Shown: positions 15,009-23,159, numbered from the stretch's first letter. The stretch: 27,487 bases of DNA from Sphingobium sp. (GCF_003248505.1 NZ_QFOA01000044.1:1-27487); one strand, 5' to 3'. Program-made: numbers and translations. Notes: a model not told the origin generated them from the letters alone.

Positions 15009-16109
15009 ATGAACCTCGATTTCTTCCCCTCGCGCCAGATCGCCTTTTACATGGTGAAGCTGTTCTTCACCCGCAGCTTCGCCGTGCTGGCGATGCTGGT
15101 GGCGATCCTCCTGACGCTCGATCTGCTGGGCGAATCGGGCGATGTGCTCGCCTATGCCGGCAATGGCGACGCGGAATTGTGGCATTATGCGGCGCTGCGC
15201 GCGCCGCAGATCGCCGCCACATTCCTGCCTTTCTCGGTGCTGCTCGGCACGCTCATCATGCTGGCGACGCTGAACCAGAACAGCGAGATCGTCTCGATGA
15301 AGGCGGCGGGCCTGTCCGCGCACCAGATCCTCGCCCCGCTGATCGTCGCGGCGTTCGGCATGTCGATCCTCAGCTTCGTATTCAACGAACGCGTCGTCGT
15401 GCGCGCCACAGCGTCGCTCAGCGCGTGGCAGGCGGTGGAATACGGGCCCATTCCGCGCGACAGCGGGGTGAAGTCGAACCCCTGGGTGCTCGACGGCAAC
15501 AACCTCGTCAACGTGGCGATCGTCGCGGGGCGCGGGACCGAAGTGCAACTGCGCAAGATCGAAATCTACAATCGCGTCAACAATAGCCTGACCACCATCA
15601 TCCAGGCGCCGCGCGGCCATTACGATGCGGCAAGCCGCAGTTGGGTGCTGGAAAACGCTCGCCAGTTCGACGTGGCGCGCGGCACGATGCGCGACGTGGG
15701 CACGGTGCGATTCGGGCGCGACATCCGCCCCGACCAGTTCACCCTGGCCAAGGTGGATCCCAACGCACTGACCTTCGACGAACTGCACGCGGCGATTTCC
15801 GACCTGCACGATGCGGGCCGCCCGACCGCCGAGTTGGAAGGCAATCTCTGGCACAAGATTTCCGGCCCGCTGTCCGCGCTGCTGATGCCGATCCTGGGGT
15901 CGGTCGCCGCCTTCGGTCTTGCCCGTTCCGGGCAGCTTTTCCTGCGCGCCGTCACCGGCATGGCGCTGGGCTTTGCCTATTTCGTCGCGGACAATTTCTC
16001 GCTCGCGATGGGCAGCCTGGGTGCCTATCCCCCGATCCTTGCCGCCTGGGCGCCGTTCTTCCTGTTCCTGCTGGTGGGCGAAACCGTGCTGTTCCGCACG
16101 GAGGAATGA
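15009..16109 (+). CDS. lptG: Lpt ABC transporter permease LptG
   Basis: 366 residues, partner of LptF in the same exporter. Helices are IAFYMVKLFFTRSFAVLAMLVAILLTLDLL, a second pair around FLPFSVLLGTLIMLATLNQNSEIVSMKAAGLSAHQIL (coupling helix with the EIVSMKAAG signature) and three C-terminal helices (SGPLSALLMPILGSVAAFGL; AVTGMALGFAYFVADNFSLAMG; PILAAWAPFFLFLLVGETVLF). The central periplasmic domain (about 120-270) is beta-rich. The ATG at 15009 lies 4 nt after the lptF stop. The gene ends 5 nt before the foot of a strong hairpin that belongs to the opposite-strand small RNA candidate and may also stop lptFG transcription. Confidence 0.95.
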   Translation: MNLDFFPSRQIAFYMVKLFFTRSFAVLAMLVAILLTLDLLGESGDVLAYAGNGDAELWHYAALRAPQIAATFLPFSVLLGTLIMLATLNQNSEIVSMKAAGLSAHQILAPLIVAAFGMSILSFVFNERVVVRATASLSAWQAVEYGPIPRDSGVKSNPWVLDGNNLVNVAIVAGRGTEVQLRKIEIYNRVNNSLTTIIQAPRGHYDAASRSWVLENARQFDVARGTMRDVGTVRFGRDIRPDQFTLAKVDPNALTFDELHAAISDLHDAGRPTAELEGNLWHKISGPLSALLMPILGSVAAFGLARSGQLFLRAVTGMALGFAYFVADNFSLAMGSLGAYPPILAAWAPFFLFLLVGETVLFRTEE

Positions 16110-16113
16110 CCCG

Positions 16114-16206
16114 AAAATAGGAAGACCCCGGCGACCAAGGGGTGTCGCGCGGGGCCTTCCACAGGGGGCGTTCCGATCCCTAGAGGGGGGAGAATGGATC
16201 GGAACT
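16114..16206 (-). ncRNA. Candidate ~93-nt small RNA with C-rich loops
   Basis: Read on the minus strand from about 16206. First hairpin: a perfect 10-bp stem GTTCCGATCC/GGATCGGAAC (16205-16196 with 16179-16170) closing a 16-nt loop with the pyrimidine core CTCCCCCCTCT, which resembles an anti-Shine-Dalgarno sequence. After a 9-nt linker comes a long hairpin (16160-16120): 11 bp with one mismatch, then an inner GCGAC/GTCGC stem and the loop ACCCCTTG, followed by the U-rich TATTTT (16119-16114), a good intrinsic terminator. A promoter-like pair is positioned so that transcription would begin at the first hairpin. No ORF lies inside. It sits in the 3' gap between convergent lptG and the desaturase gene, so a 3'UTR processing product of the desaturase mRNA is the main alternative. 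No family identification is claimed. Confidence 0.55.
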
Positions 16207-16211
16207 CCGCC

Positions 16212-16239
16212 TAAATAGGCAGCGGCAATCCCGTTTCAA
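16212..16239 (-). promoter_or_regulatory. Predicted promoter of the small RNA
   Basis: On the minus strand TTGAAA (16239-16234), 16 nt, TATTTA (16217-16212). The expected start is the purine at 16206 or 16205, exactly the first base of the first hairpin. This is better than most promoter matches in this GC-rich window, and the A/T content here is locally high. Confidence 0.5.
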
Positions 16240-16269
16240 GGCGAAACCGAAAAAACTGAACGTGCTGGA

Positions 16270-17334
16270 TCAACGGTTCATCGTGCTGCGCGCGATCTTG
16301 CCGACCAGCGGCATCATTCCGGCATAATTGCCCTTGCGGTAGGGCGAACCCGGCTCCAGCGTTTCCATCAGCCGCGCATGGGCCTTGCCCAGCGCGTGGT
16401 AGGGTACGCTCGGCAGCAGGTGATGCAGCGCATGGTAACGAAGCCCCACCGGCGCCCACAGCGCGGGCAGAGTGGCGGGCGGCGGCACGTTCACCGAATC
16501 GAGATATTGCGCCGTGACTGTCATCGCCTCGCCCTCATTTTCCCACAGATGGGCAACGAGCGTGCGCAACTGATTGACGACCGTCATCGCCGCATGAATA
16601 GCCATATAGACGAGCAGCGGCTTCCATCCGAAGGCAAATACGCTCCCGATCAGACCCAGCGCGACCAGCGATGCGCCGGCCTCCTGCCATGCCCACATGC
16701 GCGCGAAGTCGCCCTCCGGCGCGCGGCGGCGGTAGGCCGGATTGATCGACAGCGCCGAAAATTCCGCCACGACCTTCCGCCGCAGAGGCGGGATCAGCAG
16801 GCTGAGTGGCGCCAGCACGCCAAAGCGCAGGATCAGGCCCACCGGTGCGAGCGCCGCGACCAGGATGAACAGCGGCAACGACCACGGCTTCATCAGCGCG
16901 AGCGGCAGATATTCCGGATCCTCGCTGGTCCCGTAGCGCGTACGGGCGTGGTGCTGCGTATGCACGCCCTCGTACATGAAGGACGGGATCATCAGCGGCA
17001 GCCCGACGATCAGGTTCCACCCCGCGCGAAAGCCCGGCAGCGCGCCCTTGCGATAATGCGTCAGCTCATGGATGAAGCTCGCCGCGCGATAGAGCGCCAG
17101 CATCGACACGATGGCGCACCCGATCGCGATCGCCACATTGTCGATCAAGATCGCCCCTGCCATCGCGCCCCATCCGACCAGCGCGGACGCCAGCATGTCG
17201 CTCCAGAAAATACGCGGGTCGGCCACGGAAAATTCGCGCGCCAGATCGGCTGCGGCACGCAGCATCGCGCTGTCGTCGGGGATCGCCGCGCGCGCCCGTT
17301 GCGCGGCGGCGAGGATGGGATCATGCTTCGTCAT
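16270..17334 (-). CDS. Membrane fatty acid desaturase
   Basis: 354 residues of the di-iron membrane fatty acid desaturase/hydroxylase superfamily. Three histidine boxes are visible: HELTH (89-93), HTQHH (125-129) and HALHH (301-305). A further His (H262, in NQLRTLVAHLWEN) matches the supporting ligands of the family. Four or so membrane segments group in two pairs around the first two boxes and before the third. The protein probably introduces a double bond or hydroxyl in an acyl chain; substrate and regiospecificity cannot be read. The start was set at ATG 17334 (MTKHDP), with GGAGG 14 nt upstream; an in-frame ATG at 17370 would place that GGAGG inside the gene. It is divergent from the GNAT-fold gene, sharing a 146-bp region with an inverted repeat. 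Confidence 0.9.
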   Translation of the reverse strand: MTKHDPILAAAQRARAAIPDDSAMLRAAADLAREFSVADPRIFWSDMLASALVGWGAMAGAILIDNVAIAIGCAIVSMLALYRAASFIHELTHYRKGALPGFRAGWNLIVGLPLMIPSFMYEGVHTQHHARTRYGTSEDPEYLPLALMKPWSLPLFILVAALAPVGLILRFGVLAPLSLLIPPLRRKVVAEFSALSINPAYRRRAPEGDFARMWAWQEAGASLVALGLIGSVFAFGWKPLLVYMAIHAAMTVVNQLRTLVAHLWENEGEAMTVTAQYLDSVNVPPPATLPALWAPVGLRYHALHHLLPSVPYHALGKAHARLMETLEPGSPYRKGNYAGMMPLVGKIARSTMNR

Positions 17335-17374
17335 GCGCGCCGATCTAGCCTCCAAATGCGCTGATATCATGGCA

Positions 17375-17400
17375 GCACCATGACATGTTCACCATGGTGC
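17375..17400. promoter_or_regulatory. Candidate operator: 8-bp inverted repeat
   Basis: GCACCATG (17375-17382), 10 nt, CATGGTGC (17393-17400): perfect arms with centres 18 bp apart, between divergent desaturase and GNAT-fold genes. The symmetry suits a dimeric regulator controlling both genes. The regulator is unknown; TetR-type regulators of lipid genes commonly bind such sites. Confidence 0.45.
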
Positions 17401-17480
17401 CCGCCTGCCGCCTGCCCGCATTGACATTGCGCAAACAAGAGTGAACTGCACCACAGTTTCGATTTTCAAAGGCGGCAACC

Positions 17481-18638
17481 GTGGCGCAGACTGATCTGGT
17501 GATTACTCCCGTTTCCGGCAAGGCCGACATGAAGGCCTTCATCGATCTGCCGTGGCGGCTCTATGCCAACGATCCCTGCTGGGTCCCGCCGCTCAAGGCC
17601 GAAGTGCGGGAATTGCTGACGCCGGGGAAGAATCCCTTTTTCGGCCATGCGACGGCACAATATTTCCTCGCCAGGCGCGGCGGGCAGGCGGTCGGGCGCA
17701 TTTCCGCTCACATCGACCATCTCGCCACCCAGCAACCGGTCGAGCAGGGGATGGGGCCGGGCACCGGTAATTTCGGCATGTTCGAGGCGGAAGACGACGT
17801 CACGGCAAAAGCGCTGATCGCCGCGGCTGAGGACTGGTTGCGCGCCCAGGGTATGACCCGCGCGCTCGGCCCGCTGTCGCTGTCCGTCTGGGAAGAGCCG
17901 GGGCTGCTGGTCGCGGGCCACGATCATCCGCCCACGGTCATGATGGGCCATAACAGCCCCCGCTATCAAGGCATGATCGAAGGCGCAGGCTACGCGCCTG
18001 TCAAGCAACTCAAGACCTACGAACTCGACATTACGAAGACGTTCCCGCCGCTGATCGAACGGATCGTCCAGTCGGGCGAGAAAAATCCTCGCATCCGCGT
18101 GCGGCAGGTCGACAAATCGCAGTTCGAAAAGGACGCTGCCATCATTCTCGGCATCCTCAACGACGCATGGGGCAACAATTGGGGCTTCGTGCCCATCACC
18201 GACGATGAAGTCGCGCACACGGGCAAGAAGCTCAAGCCCATAGTGTTCGAGGATCTCATCATGATCGCGGAACTGGACGGCGAACCAGTCGCCTTCATGA
18301 TGACGCTCCCCGACCTTAACGAAGCGCTCAAGCCGCTGAACGGCGCGCTCTTTCCCTTCGGCTGGATCAGGCTGCTGTCCTGGTTGCGCAAGCCGCAATG
18401 CCGCACCATGCGGGTGCCGCTGATGGGTGTGGTGCAACGGTTGCAGGCGTCGCGCATGGCAAGCCAGCTTGCCTTCATGATGATCGAATATATCCGCCGC
18501 AACGCCGTTGCCCATTACGGATCGACACGGGGCGAAATCGGCTGGGTGCTCGACGACAATCAGGGCATGAACGCCATCGCCGACGCCATCGACAGCAAAG
18601 TGAACAAGATTTACCAGATCTACGAAAAGGCGCTCTGA
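17481..18638 (+). CDS. GNAT-fold acyltransferase-like protein (ceramide synthase candidate)
   Basis: 385 residues from GTG 17481, with AAAGGCGG about 7 nt upstream. The family signature is obvious at the N-terminus (FIDLPWRLYANDPCWVPPL, GKNPFFGHATAQYFLARRGGQAVGRISA). Then come FGMFEAEDDVTAKALIAAAEDWLRAQGM and a GPLSLSVWEEPGLLVAGHDHPP stretch. A second GNAT-like half ends with EIGWVLDDNQGMNAIADAIDSKVNKIYQIYEKAL. The large family is often annotated as an N-acetyltransferase or wrongly as a dATP pyrophosphohydrolase. In Caulobacter the bacterial ceramide synthase that N-acylates the sphingoid base is a protein with an acyltransferase domain of this general type. The lineage makes sphingolipids and spt/acp lie 13 kb away, so that role is a reasonable candidate. 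However, the family is widespread in bacteria without sphingolipids, so the function is unproven. Confidence 0.85.
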   Translation: MAQTDLVITPVSGKADMKAFIDLPWRLYANDPCWVPPLKAEVRELLTPGKNPFFGHATAQYFLARRGGQAVGRISAHIDHLATQQPVEQGMGPGTGNFGMFEAEDDVTAKALIAAAEDWLRAQGMTRALGPLSLSVWEEPGLLVAGHDHPPTVMMGHNSPRYQGMIEGAGYAPVKQLKTYELDITKTFPPLIERIVQSGEKNPRIRVRQVDKSQFEKDAAIILGILNDAWGNNWGFVPITDDEVAHTGKKLKPIVFEDLIMIAELDGEPVAFMMTLPDLNEALKPLNGALFPFGWIRLLSWLRKPQCRTMRVPLMGVVQRLQASRMASQLAFMMIEYIRRNAVAHYGSTRGEIGWVLDDNQGMNAIADAIDSKVNKIYQIYEKAL

Positions 18639-18681
18639 TCTAACCTGTCCAAAGTTTAATGATTACGGAGCCGCAACGTCT

Positions 18682-18706
18682 GCAACTCCGCCGCACCCGC
18701 TTCGTT
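18682..18706 (+). promoter_or_regulatory. Probable EcfG (general stress) promoter
   Basis: GCAAC (18682-18686), 16 nt, CGTT (18703-18706). The alphaproteobacterial EcfG consensus is GGAAC-N16/17-CGTT, so one base differs. It would start transcription near 18713, about 30 nt before the CsbD start codon. CsbD-type genes are typical general-stress targets. Confidence 0.5.
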
Positions 18707-18742
18707 TGGTTATTCAAGCTAACGACGAAAGGAGTGCTTATT

Positions 18743-18925
18743 ATGGGCGAAACCACCGACAAGCTGAAGGCTGCTGGCAACAAGGCCGCTGGTGCGGTCA
18801 AGGAATCCATCGGCAAGGCAACCGACAATGAGCGTCTGGAAGCCGAAGGCAAGGCGCAGAAGGCCAAGGGCACGACACAGGATGTGTCCGGCTCGGTCAA
18901 GGGCGCGCTCGGCGACAAGATCTGA
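18743..18925 (+). CDS. CsbD family stress protein
   Basis: 60 residues, low complexity, rich in Lys, Ala, Gly and Glu. Repeated motifs KLKAAGNKAAGAVKESIG and AEGKAQKAKGTTQD show the amphipathic repeats of the CsbD family, small proteins of unknown biochemistry induced by general stress in many bacteria. There is no signal peptide and no cysteine. An excellent AAAGGAG (18728-18734), 8 nt before ATG 18743, sets the start; a longer in-frame reading from 18659 lacks such a site. The gene is monocistronic, with a stress-type promoter ahead and a strong terminator after it. Expected regulator: the EcfG/PhyR system, by inference from the promoter. Confidence 0.92.
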   Translation: MGETTDKLKAAGNKAAGAVKESIGKATDNERLEAEGKAQKAKGTTQDVSGSVKGALGDKI

Positions 18926-18951
18926 TCGCCTGACGCCTGAACTTTTTGAAG

Positions 18952-18985
18952 AGGCCCCGTTCCGGCAAGGATCGGGGCCTTTTTC
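18952..18985 (+). terminator. Rho-independent terminator of the CsbD gene
   Basis: AGGCCCCG (18952-18959) and CGGGGCCT (18973-18980) form a perfect 8-bp GC-rich stem with a 13-nt loop, followed by a run of T (18980-18984). It lies 26 nt after the stop codon and insulates glmM downstream. Confidence 0.9.
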
Positions 18986-19052
18986 ATGAAACATTGCTCA
19001 TGGACCAGCCTGCGACTTGCGAGCGGCCCCCCGATCGTTGCATGGAAGGGGC

Positions 19053-20392
<1,340 letters not shown>

Positions 20393-20393
<1 letters not shown>

Positions 20394-20617
20394 TGCTGGA
20401 CATGCGGCCCGATTGCGAACGCTGCGGCACCGACCTGCCTGCCAATCAGCCCGGCGCGTTCATCTGCTCGTTCGAATGCAGCTTCTGCGCGCCCTGCGCT
20501 GAAGCGCTCGACGACCGCTGCCCCAATTGCGGCGGCGAGCTGATGGACCGCCCGACCCGCACGGGCAAGGCGCTCGCCGCGAACCCCGCTTCGACGCAGC
20601 GCCGTTTTACGGCATGA
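20393..20617 (+). CDS. DUF1272 zinc-ribbon-like protein
   Basis: 74 residues. The beginning MLDMRPDCERCGTDLP, then FICSFECSFCAPCA and CPNCGGEL, carries eight cysteines in CxxC-type pairs, as expected for a small zinc-binding protein of the DUF1272 family. Function is unknown. The start overlaps the glmM stop by one base (TGATG), and the end overlaps the thiD start in ATGA, so expression is translationally coupled to both. The last about 20 residues lack cysteine and look disordered. No membrane segment or signal is seen. The position between cell-wall precursor and thiamine genes gives no clear hint of its role. Confidence 0.93.
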
Positions 20618-21372
20618 GCATTGCGCGCATTCTTGTCATCGCCGGGTCCGACAGCGGCGGCGGCGCGGGTATCCAGGCGGATATCAGGACCGTGACGCTG
20701 CTCGGCGGCCACGCCATGACCGCGATCGCCGCGATCACGGCGCAGAATACGCTCGGCGTGCAGGCCGTTCATCCGGTCCCGGCGGACATGGTGCTGGCGC
20801 AGATGGACAGCTGCATCGCCGATATCGGCGTCGATGCGGTAAAGATCGGCATGATCGGCAGCGCCGCCACCGCCGCTGCCGTCGCGGACCGGCTGGCGCA
20901 CCTTGCGGTGCCCATCGTGTTCGATCCGGTGATGGTAGCCACCAGCGGATCGACGCTGGCGGACGACGCCACGATTGCCGCGTTCGAGAGGCTGATGGCC
21001 ATCGCCACGCTCGTTACGCCCAACCTGCCCGAACTTGCAGCATTGGGTGGCGACGCCATTGCGGCGCGTTTCGGCACGCATGTGCTCGCCAAGGGTGGCC
21101 ATGCCGAAGGCCCGATGCTGACCGACCGCCTGATCTCGCCGCAGGGCGTGCTCAAGGCATGGAGCAATGCGCGTATCGATACGCCGCACACGCATGGGAC
21201 CGGCTGCACGCTCGCCAGCGCGATCGCGACGGGCCTGGGGCAGGGGATGGACATCGCTGACGCCATTGAGCGCGCCCGCAAATATGTTCGCGAATCGCTT
21301 CGCCTCGCGCCGGGCCTCGGCGCGGGGCACGGTCCCATGGGCGCGCCGCTCGGCTTCCACGCCCATGCCTGA
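20614..21372 (+). CDS. thiD: Hydroxymethylpyrimidine/phosphomethylpyrimidine kinase
   Basis: 252 residues, a ribokinase-fold kinase that phosphorylates HMP and then HMP-phosphate in thiamine synthesis. The sequence begins RILVIAGSDSGGGAGIQADI, the ThiD N-terminal signature. The middle has DAVKIGMIGS and PIVFDPVMVATSGS. The catalytic and anion-hole motif is THGTGCTLASAIA, with the conserved Cys. GHGPMGAP near the C-terminus is the usual ending region. The ATG at 20614 overlaps the upstream stop by 4 bases (ATGA). The 3' end overlaps rnhB by 8 bases. A longer frame from 20527 would run through the DUF1272 gene and is rejected. No other thiamine gene is nearby, so it may act mainly in salvage or as part of a scattered pathway. 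Confidence 0.96.
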   Translation: MSIARILVIAGSDSGGGAGIQADIRTVTLLGGHAMTAIAAITAQNTLGVQAVHPVPADMVLAQMDSCIADIGVDAVKIGMIGSAATAAAVADRLAHLAVPIVFDPVMVATSGSTLADDATIAAFERLMAIATLVTPNLPELAALGGDAIAARFGTHVLAKGGHAEGPMLTDRLISPQGVLKAWSNARIDTPHTHGTGCTLASAIATGLGQGMDIADAIERARKYVRESLRLAPGLGAGHGPMGAPLGFHAHA

Positions 21373-21964
21373 CTTTGCGCACGAACTGCGTCATCACCCC
21401 GGCCTCGTCGCGGGCGTCGACGAGGCGGGCAGGGGCCCGCTCGCCGGGCCGGTGGTCGCTGCCGCCGTCATCCTGCGGCAGGAGGATTGCCCGGACGGCC
21501 TCAACGACAGCAAGCAATTGACCGCCGCCCGTCGCGCCGTGCTCGAAACGCAGATCAAGGCGCGCGCCCTGTGCTGGGGCATCGGCATCGCCAGCGTGGA
21601 GGAGATCGACGAGATCAACATCCTGTGGGCGACGATGCTGGCGATGACGCGCGCGGTGGAATCGCTGACGCACGATTGCGCGCATGTGCTGGTCGACGGT
21701 AACCGCTGCCCCCGGTGGCGTTGGGCCTCGACCCCGGTGGTGGAGGGCGACGCCAAATGCCTGTCCATCGCCGCTGCGTCGATCCTCGCGAAGGAGGAAC
21801 GCGACCGGATGATGATCGCCGCCGCCGCCGACCATCCGCATTATGGCTGGGAAACCAACAAGGGCTATGGAAGCGCCCGTCATCTCGCCGCGCTTCGGGA
21901 ACATGGGCCAACGCCGCTTCACCGCCGCAGTTTCGCACCGGTCGCGCAGCTCGTACTGCTATAA
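21365..21964 (+). CDS. rnhB: Ribonuclease HII
   Basis: 199 residues. It cleaves RNA in RNA/DNA hybrids and removes misincorporated ribonucleotides. Active-site acidic residues are D19 and E20 in GVDEAGRGPLAGPV, D111 in VLVDGNR and D147 in ILAKEERDRM. Family motifs LNDSKQL and GWETNKGYGSARHLAAL are complete. ATG 21365 overlaps thiD by 8 bases. A longer frame from 21167 runs through thiD and is rejected. In many alphaproteobacteria rnhB lies next to ccrM; here two regulator genes on the opposite strand separate them. Last gene of the overlapping four-gene unit. Confidence 0.96.
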   Translation: MPDFAHELRHHPGLVAGVDEAGRGPLAGPVVAAAVILRQEDCPDGLNDSKQLTAARRAVLETQIKARALCWGIGIASVEEIDEINILWATMLAMTRAVESLTHDCAHVLVDGNRCPRWRWASTPVVEGDAKCLSIAAASILAKEERDRMMIAAAADHPHYGWETNKGYGSARHLAALREHGPTPLHRRSFAPVAQLVLL

Positions 21965-21977
21965 GCAAGGTTCTAAT

Positions 21978-22583
21978 CTAGCGTGCGATCAGCGTGTCCA
22001 TCGCGTCGCTGACCATCGCCTGCGCCTCTTCCGGCGAAAAGGCGCTGCGGTCGAGGCAGAGTTCCAGCCACAGTCCGTCCACCAGCGCGATGAGGCTGAT
22101 CGCCGCGATCCGCACCCCCGCCAGTTGAAGATGGGGCGCCGCCGCCCGCAGCAGTTCTTCGAGTTGCACGCGCGAAGACCGATAGACCTCGGCATGGGCG
22201 CTCGCCATGCGGGGGTCAGACTTGACCAGACTCCAGAAGGCGATCCAGGTCGCAAGCAGGTTGGGGTCCAGCACGGGCATGATGAAATTGGCCTGAAGGC
22301 AGGCGCGCAGCCGGTCGCGGGGATCGTCGCCCGCCGCGTCCACCGCCGCGTCCAGCGCGGCTGCCACCTTGCCGCCGACATCGCGGTAGGTGGCGAGGAT
22401 CAGCGCATCGACCCCTTCGAAATAATGCGTCAGCAGCCCCGACGACACGCCCGCCCGTGCGCAGATACTGCGCACAGACGTTCCGCCCGCGCCCTTTTCG
22501 GCAAGGCAGGCTGCCGTCGCGTCGATCAGGGCCTGTCGCCGCACGTCTGCGGTTTCCCGCACGAACCTCGCTCGTTCCCGCAT
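21978..22583 (-). CDS. TetR family regulator, BetI-like
   Basis: 201 residues. The N-terminal helix-turn-helix is clear: ALIDATAACLAEKGAGGTSVRSICARAGVSSGLLTHYFEGVDALILAT, the TetR DNA-binding domain. The C-terminal ligand domain ends ISLIALVDGLWLELCLDRSAFSPEEAQAMV, which resembles the BetI-type C-terminal domain with its ALxDGLWL signature. The ligand is unknown; no betaine or choline genes lie nearby. The ATG at 22583 was chosen over a TTG at 22592. Its 3' end is 13 nt from the rnhB stop on the opposite strand. As the nearest TetR gene, it could be the trans-acting regulator of a neighbouring operon, but nothing in the sequence shows its target. Confidence 0.9.
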   Translation of the reverse strand: MRERARFVRETADVRRQALIDATAACLAEKGAGGTSVRSICARAGVSSGLLTHYFEGVDALILATYRDVGGKVAAALDAAVDAAGDDPRDRLRACLQANFIMPVLDPNLLATWIAFWSLVKSDPRMASAHAEVYRSSRVQLEELLRAAAPHLQLAGVRIAAISLIALVDGLWLELCLDRSAFSPEEAQAMVSDAMDTLIAR

Positions 22584-22699
22584 CGGTGGCAACCTGTCCC
22601 GCTCATGACTCGCATTCTCTTCGCGTGGCGCTTTGCGCGCTCAGGAAGTTGCTGGCAAGCACGATATGGCGATGGAAAATCGCGAAAGAGGCGTGGGGC

Positions 22700-22716
22700 G
22701 CGTAATCAAATTACGC
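22700..22716. repeat. Short perfect hairpin abutting the ArsR stop codon
   Basis: GCGTAAT-CAA-ATTACGC (7-bp arms, 3-nt loop) ends directly beside the ArsR stop codon. There is no U-tract on either strand. It may be a 3' mRNA stem or a protein-binding site. The 133-bp gap up to the TetR start holds nothing else that I can identify. Confidence 0.4.
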
Positions 22717-23058
22717 CTATCGCTCGCCCAGGCCCTCCAGCGCGGCGAATCGCTGGGACCAGAGCGCGCCGTGGACCGCCATCCACTGGATCACCGGTCC
22801 CAGTCCCTTGACGCGTGCGGCATAGTGAGTCTCACGCCCGGCGCGCCGCGCGGTCACAAGACCGGCCTGTCGCAGTTTGGCCAGGTGCCGCGATACCATG
22901 GGTTGAGACACGCCCGCGCTCTGTGTCAGCATCTGGACATTCTGCTCCCCGTCCCGCACCAGCGCCTCCAGCAACGCGCGACGTGTCCCGTCCGACAGAG
23001 CTTTGAACAGGGCGTCGGCGGCGGCGGGCCGGGATGAGGGATGCGATAGGGCAGTCAT
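22717..23058 (-). CDS. ArsR family transcriptional regulator
   Basis: 113 residues. Winged helix-turn-helix: ADALFKALSDGTRRALLEALVRDGEQNVQMLTQSAGVSQPMVSRHLAKLRQAGLVTARRAGRETHYA, a textbook ArsR/SmtB domain with recognition helix SQPMVSRHLAKL. No CxCxxC (arsenic) or other cysteine metal site is present, so it is more likely of the SdpR-like, non-metal class often paired with SRPBCC-fold proteins. No such partner is in view. ATG 23058 is preceded by a palindrome at 23067-23084 that is a good candidate autoregulatory operator. It is divergent from ccrM across about 290 bp. Confidence 0.92.
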   Translation of the reverse strand: MTALSHPSSRPAAADALFKALSDGTRRALLEALVRDGEQNVQMLTQSAGVSQPMVSRHLAKLRQAGLVTARRAGRETHYAARVKGLGPVIQWMAVHGALWSQRFAALEGLGER

Positions 23059-23066
23059 GGTTAACG

Positions 23067-23084
23067 CATAACCCCATGGTTATG
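23067..23084. promoter_or_regulatory. Probable ArsR autoregulatory operator
   Basis: CATAACC-CCAT-GGTTATG is a perfect 7-bp inverted repeat with a 4-nt centre, 8 nt upstream of the ArsR start codon. Position and symmetry fit autorepression. A second copy of CATGGTTA (23056-23063) overlaps the start codon and also reads as a TTAACCAT CtrA-like half-site on the minus strand. Confidence 0.5.
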
Positions 23085-23159
23085 ATTTGGTCAATATCCA
23101 TGCGTCGAAATGCCTCATCGACCTCGTTAACCAAAAAAACTGAGGGGCAGCGCGGTTCT

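Noticed and set aside
17421..17449. TTGACA (17421-17426) as the -35 element of the GNAT-fold gene
   Set aside because: The expected -10 position reads AACTGC, unlike any consensus, so the promoter could not be supported.
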